Below are positions 13,266 through 15,401 of a DNA stretch of 15,401 bases, piece by piece. The position numbers were made by a program, and so were the translations under genes. Location: NCBI GenBank assembly GCA_003133265.1, contig PKWQ01000236.1, positions 3,733 through 19,133 of the forward strand. The letters are read 5' to 3'. Source of the stretch: Acetobacteraceae bacterium (GTDB lineage: Bacteria; Pseudomonadota; Alphaproteobacteria; Acetobacterales; Acetobacteraceae). Under the pieces are notes generated by a model, which was given only the letters and a program-made list of their open reading frames with translations, was not told the origin of the DNA and searched no databases. How positions within the stretch are numbered: position 1 is the stretch's first letter; each line of letters begins with the position of its first letter.

Positions 13266-13297
13266 CACGCGGGAATGCGCGGGTTCCCCGCAGCGTG
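13266..13297 (+). terminator. Possible compound hairpin after the csbD-like gene
   Basis: Four bases after the TAA stop, CACGC (13266-13270) pairs with GCGTG (13293-13297) and, inside it, GCGGG (13279-13283) pairs with CCCGC (13287-13291). There is no U tract. Its position suggests a 3'-end structure for the csbD-like transcript, but this is weak evidence. Confidence 0.35.
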
Positions 13298-13407
13298 CCT
13301 GCAACCCTGACTCACAAAGATGTTATCGCATTCAAGTTATGGACGATAGGCATCGGCTCACTGCTCGGAACGGCCAAAAACTGTGTCCGGGGCTGGAAAG
13401 GTCGGAA

Positions 13408-13575
13408 ATGGGTACTATCTTGATCATTGTCCTGGTTATTCTGCTGCTCGGCGGAGGTGGCTACTATGGCTATAATCATTGCGGCGGGCAGGGCCCCGGT
13501 GGGGTTTTCTGCGTCGTGCTGAGTGTCCCCCCCGTTGTTCGGTTGCTCGGTGGCACCCATTTCAATCATTGGTGA
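13408..13575 (+). CDS. Second small Gly/Tyr-rich membrane protein, 55 aa
   Basis: ATG 13408 follows GGAAAGG. The peptide MGTILIIVLVILLLGGGGYY, then GYNHCGGQGPGG, then VFCVVLSVPPVVRLLGGTHF, has a strong first helix, a Gly/Tyr turn and a weaker second helix. It matches the layout of the peptide at 3299-3472 and of a widespread family of about 50 residues with ILL.GGGGYYGY. The second helix is less hydrophobic than usual (Pro-Pro, Arg, Ser), suggesting drift. A run of seven C at 13527-13533 lies in this part. The following ABC-type frame overlaps its 3' end by about 50 bases if the GTG at 13523 is its start. Confidence 0.65.
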   Translation: MGTILIIVLVILLLGGGGYYGYNHCGGQGPGGVFCVVLSVPPVVRLLGGTHFNHW

Positions 13576-14770
13576 TGCGGCGAGCCAGCCGCCGGATGCG
13601 GGCCGTTTCCTGGCGGCCCGCTTCTGGCGCAGCGCCTCGGGGTTCTGGCGCGCATCTGGCGCCTCTGGAGCCTGGCTCCTCACTGCGGCATTGATCGGCA
13701 GTACCGTGCTGCAATTGGCACTACAGTATCGGTTGAATTATTGGAGTCGCGATTTCTTCGATGCGTTCGGGCGCCGGGACGGCCCCATGCTTCGGGTGGA
13801 GGCGCTGCTGTTTCTGCTGCTTGCAGGCCTGAGCATCCTGGTGGCGATCCTGTCGGTCTGGGCGCGCATGACGACGCAACGCAAATGGCGAGCATGGCTG
13901 ACCCGGCATCTGATTGATCGCTGGCTGGCGAACGATCACTTCCTTGAGCTTCATTTCCAGAAGAGCGAGGACCGGAACCCGGAATACCGAATCGCCGAGG
14001 ATGTGCGCGTGGCGACGGACGCCCCGATTAGCATGGCGGCCGGTTTGCTTACGGCGCTACTCAGCGCGATCATTTTCATCGGCATTCTCTGGAACGTTGG
14101 CGGTGATCTGGACGTCGATGTCTTTGGTCATGTGCTGACCGTGCCGAAATATCTGGTAGTCACGGTCGTGATCTATTCCGCGTTGCTGACGCTTGCCATG
14201 ATCGTCATCGGTCGCCGCTTGACCTCCGTCATCGCGGGAAAAAATGCGGCCGAGGCGCAGTTCCGTTCGGTTGCTTCGAACTTGCACGAGCGCGGCGCGG
14301 CCGAGTTTGGGATAGGCGATCGACCGGCGCAGCATCGCTTTCTGGGCAATGCATTCAACGCCGTGATCGGACACTGGCGGGATCTATGTATCCAGCTGAT
14401 GCGCACCACGCTGGTCTCGCAGGGCAACATCCTGGCGGCTCCGGTCATCGGCTGGGTTTTGTGCGCGCCAAAATACCTGGTTGGCACGATGTCGCTTGGA
14501 GAGGCCGCCCAGGCGGTGGCCGCCTTCGTGATGGTGCAGACGGCGCTCAACTGGCTGGTGGACAACTATCCCGGCCTGGCCGAGTGCCTCTCGTCGGTGA
14601 ACCGAGTCGGGTCGCTGCTCTTGGCGCTGGACGAGATCGACCGCGACGGCGAGTGCCGGAAGGAAGAAGATATTGTGGCTGAGAGCTCATCCCGGCCATC
14701 AGGAGACTCATGTCTCGAGGATTTGGCTTCGACAACCACAAACCTTTCAGACAGGGCGCCGTCCCTCTAG
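13523..14770 (+). pseudogene. ABC transporter membrane domain (YddA/SbmA-like), ATPase part missing
   Basis: The 415-codon frame encodes the membrane domain of an ABC_membrane_2 (YddA/SbmA/BacA-related) protein. Diagnostic segments are LNYWSRDFFDAF at 71-82, KWRAWLTRHLIDRWL at 121-135 and RNPEYRIAEDVR at 151-162, with helices near 50-67, 92-113, 170-190, 208-230, 300-320 and 326-345. Full YddA-type proteins continue past a segment like LLALDEID (366-373) into an ABC ATPase with Walker A and B motifs; here none is present. From about residue 380 the sequence is unlike the family and stops at TAG 14768-14770, the edge of the IS630-type element. It is probably a broken transporter, though an SbmA-like permease without ATPase remains possible. 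The start is uncertain: GTG 13523 has no ribosome-binding site. Confidence 0.7.
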
Positions 14771-15401
14771 AGCGTGTTTGTTTCGGTTTGAATCTGGGGG
14801 TTTCGGCGCGCTCATTTTTCTGATTCAAGCTGCTGGCTGGAGTGGAGGCCAGCGGCGATGGTCAAGGCATATTCCGACGATCTTCGGGCTCGTCTCGCGG
14901 CATCTATTTTGGGCGGGCGGACCTGCCGGGCAACCGCGGAGTTGTTCGGCGTGAGTGTTGCCAGCGCCGTCAAATGGTCTCAGCGCCTGCGCCAGACGGG
15001 GAGCGCTGCCGCCAAGCAGATGGGTGGCGTTCGTCGTGCGGTGCTTGCGGGCGAGCGGGATTGGCTGCTGGCCCGTATCAAGGCGGCCCCCGATCTGACG
15101 CTGCGCGCGCTGGCCGCCGAGTTGGCGGAACGTGGCGTGGTTGTCAGCCACTGGGCGGTGTGGAAGTTCTGTATGAACGAAGGGCTCACCTTCAAAAAAA
15201 AGCATTCTGCCCAGCGAGCAGGACCGCCCCGACGTCGCGCGTCGTCGCGCGCGTTGGCATAGGTTCCAGGCGTCGCTGGACGCATCGCGCCTTGCGATCA
15301 AACGGGATCGGCGCGCCATGCGTCCTGGATGGCCCGATCAACGGTGTCAGCTTCCTGGCGTATGTCGAGCAGATTCTGGTGCCAACACTGGTGCGAGGCG
15401 A
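14768..15401 (+). mobile_element. IS630-family insertion element, left part, decayed
   Basis: The left end lies at CTAG 14767-14770, followed by GAGCGTGTTTGTTTCGG; IS630 elements insert at TA, often within CTAG, and duplicate it. The element continues past the window, so its right end and target duplication cannot be seen. It contains the transposase remains from 14858. Its end sequence matches the palindrome at 7872-7919. Confidence 0.7.
14858..15401 (+). pseudogene. IS630-family transposase, frameshifted and internally deleted
   Basis: ATG 14858 opens an N-terminal helix-turn-helix region typical of IS630 transposases (YSDDLRARLAASILGGRTCR, VSVASAVKWSQRLRQTG, then GVVVSHWAVWKFCMNEGLTF). 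At a run of eight A (15194-15201) the frame of family similarity shifts by +1 and continues as SILPSEQDRPDVARRRARW to about DASRL (15290); such A runs can be programmed frameshift sites in this family. At about 15291 similarity jumps again, into the third frame, as LRSNGIGAPCVLDGPINGVS and AYVEQILVPTL. The stretch between, which should hold the first catalytic acidic motif (FIDET-like), is missing. The first frame alone would give a 134-residue protein ending at 15262. The gene is therefore inactive as it stands; it runs off the window. Confidence 0.8.

Noticed and set aside
1..15401. CRISPR array, rRNA or intact tRNA genes
   Set aside because: No regularly spaced repeats and no complete RNA gene were found on either strand.

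Overview
The window is GC-rich alphaproteobacterial DNA. The mix of small envelope genes, the IS630-type element and the gene styles suggest Acetobacteraceae or a close relative. That placement is inferred from protein character only; there is no rRNA or housekeeping marker here.

Layout: (1) Positions 1-2388 hold a leftward gene run: an entericidin-like lipoprotein, a DUF3309 peptide, a Spy/CpxP-like periplasmic protein, two small exported proteins, a DUF883 (ElaB/YqjD-like) membrane protein and the start of another small membrane protein. (2) Positions 2389-3298 are a gene-poor divergent region with two copies of a 15-bp motif and a strong hairpin. (3) Positions 3299-7753 hold rightward envelope genes: a Gly/Tyr-rich membrane peptide, an LpxR-like lipid A deacylase, a DUF3096 peptide, a two-helix membrane protein, two Thr-rich exported proteins, a phospholipase D/cardiolipin synthase-like enzyme and an OmpA-like lipoprotein. 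(4) Positions 7754-8107 contain three separate inverted repeats. (5) Positions 8108-12541 encode one 1477-residue protein joining CheB, CheR, a coiled coil, PAS, histidine kinase, two receivers and a LuxR/FixJ-type DNA-binding domain. (6) Positions 12717-14770 hold a small unknown protein, a CsbD-like stress protein, a second Gly/Tyr-rich membrane peptide and an ABC transporter membrane domain that has lost its ATPase part. (7) From about 14768 the window enters a decayed IS630-family element that runs off the end.

Most of the small genes (CsbD, DUF883, DUF3309, DUF3096, entericidin, Spy/CpxP, OmpA lipoprotein) belong to families often found among envelope or general stress genes. The lipid-modifying enzymes (LpxR-like, PLD-like) fit the same theme. 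The giant kinase-regulator sits among them and could be their regulator. A motif, GTAG[T/A]TTCCGA[T/A]CCT, occurs upstream of the exported Thr-rich protein, the OmpA lipoprotein and (degenerate) the csbD-like gene, and twice in the divergent gene-poor region. It is the best candidate for a shared promoter or operator. The link between motif and regulator is a hypothesis, not something the sequence proves.
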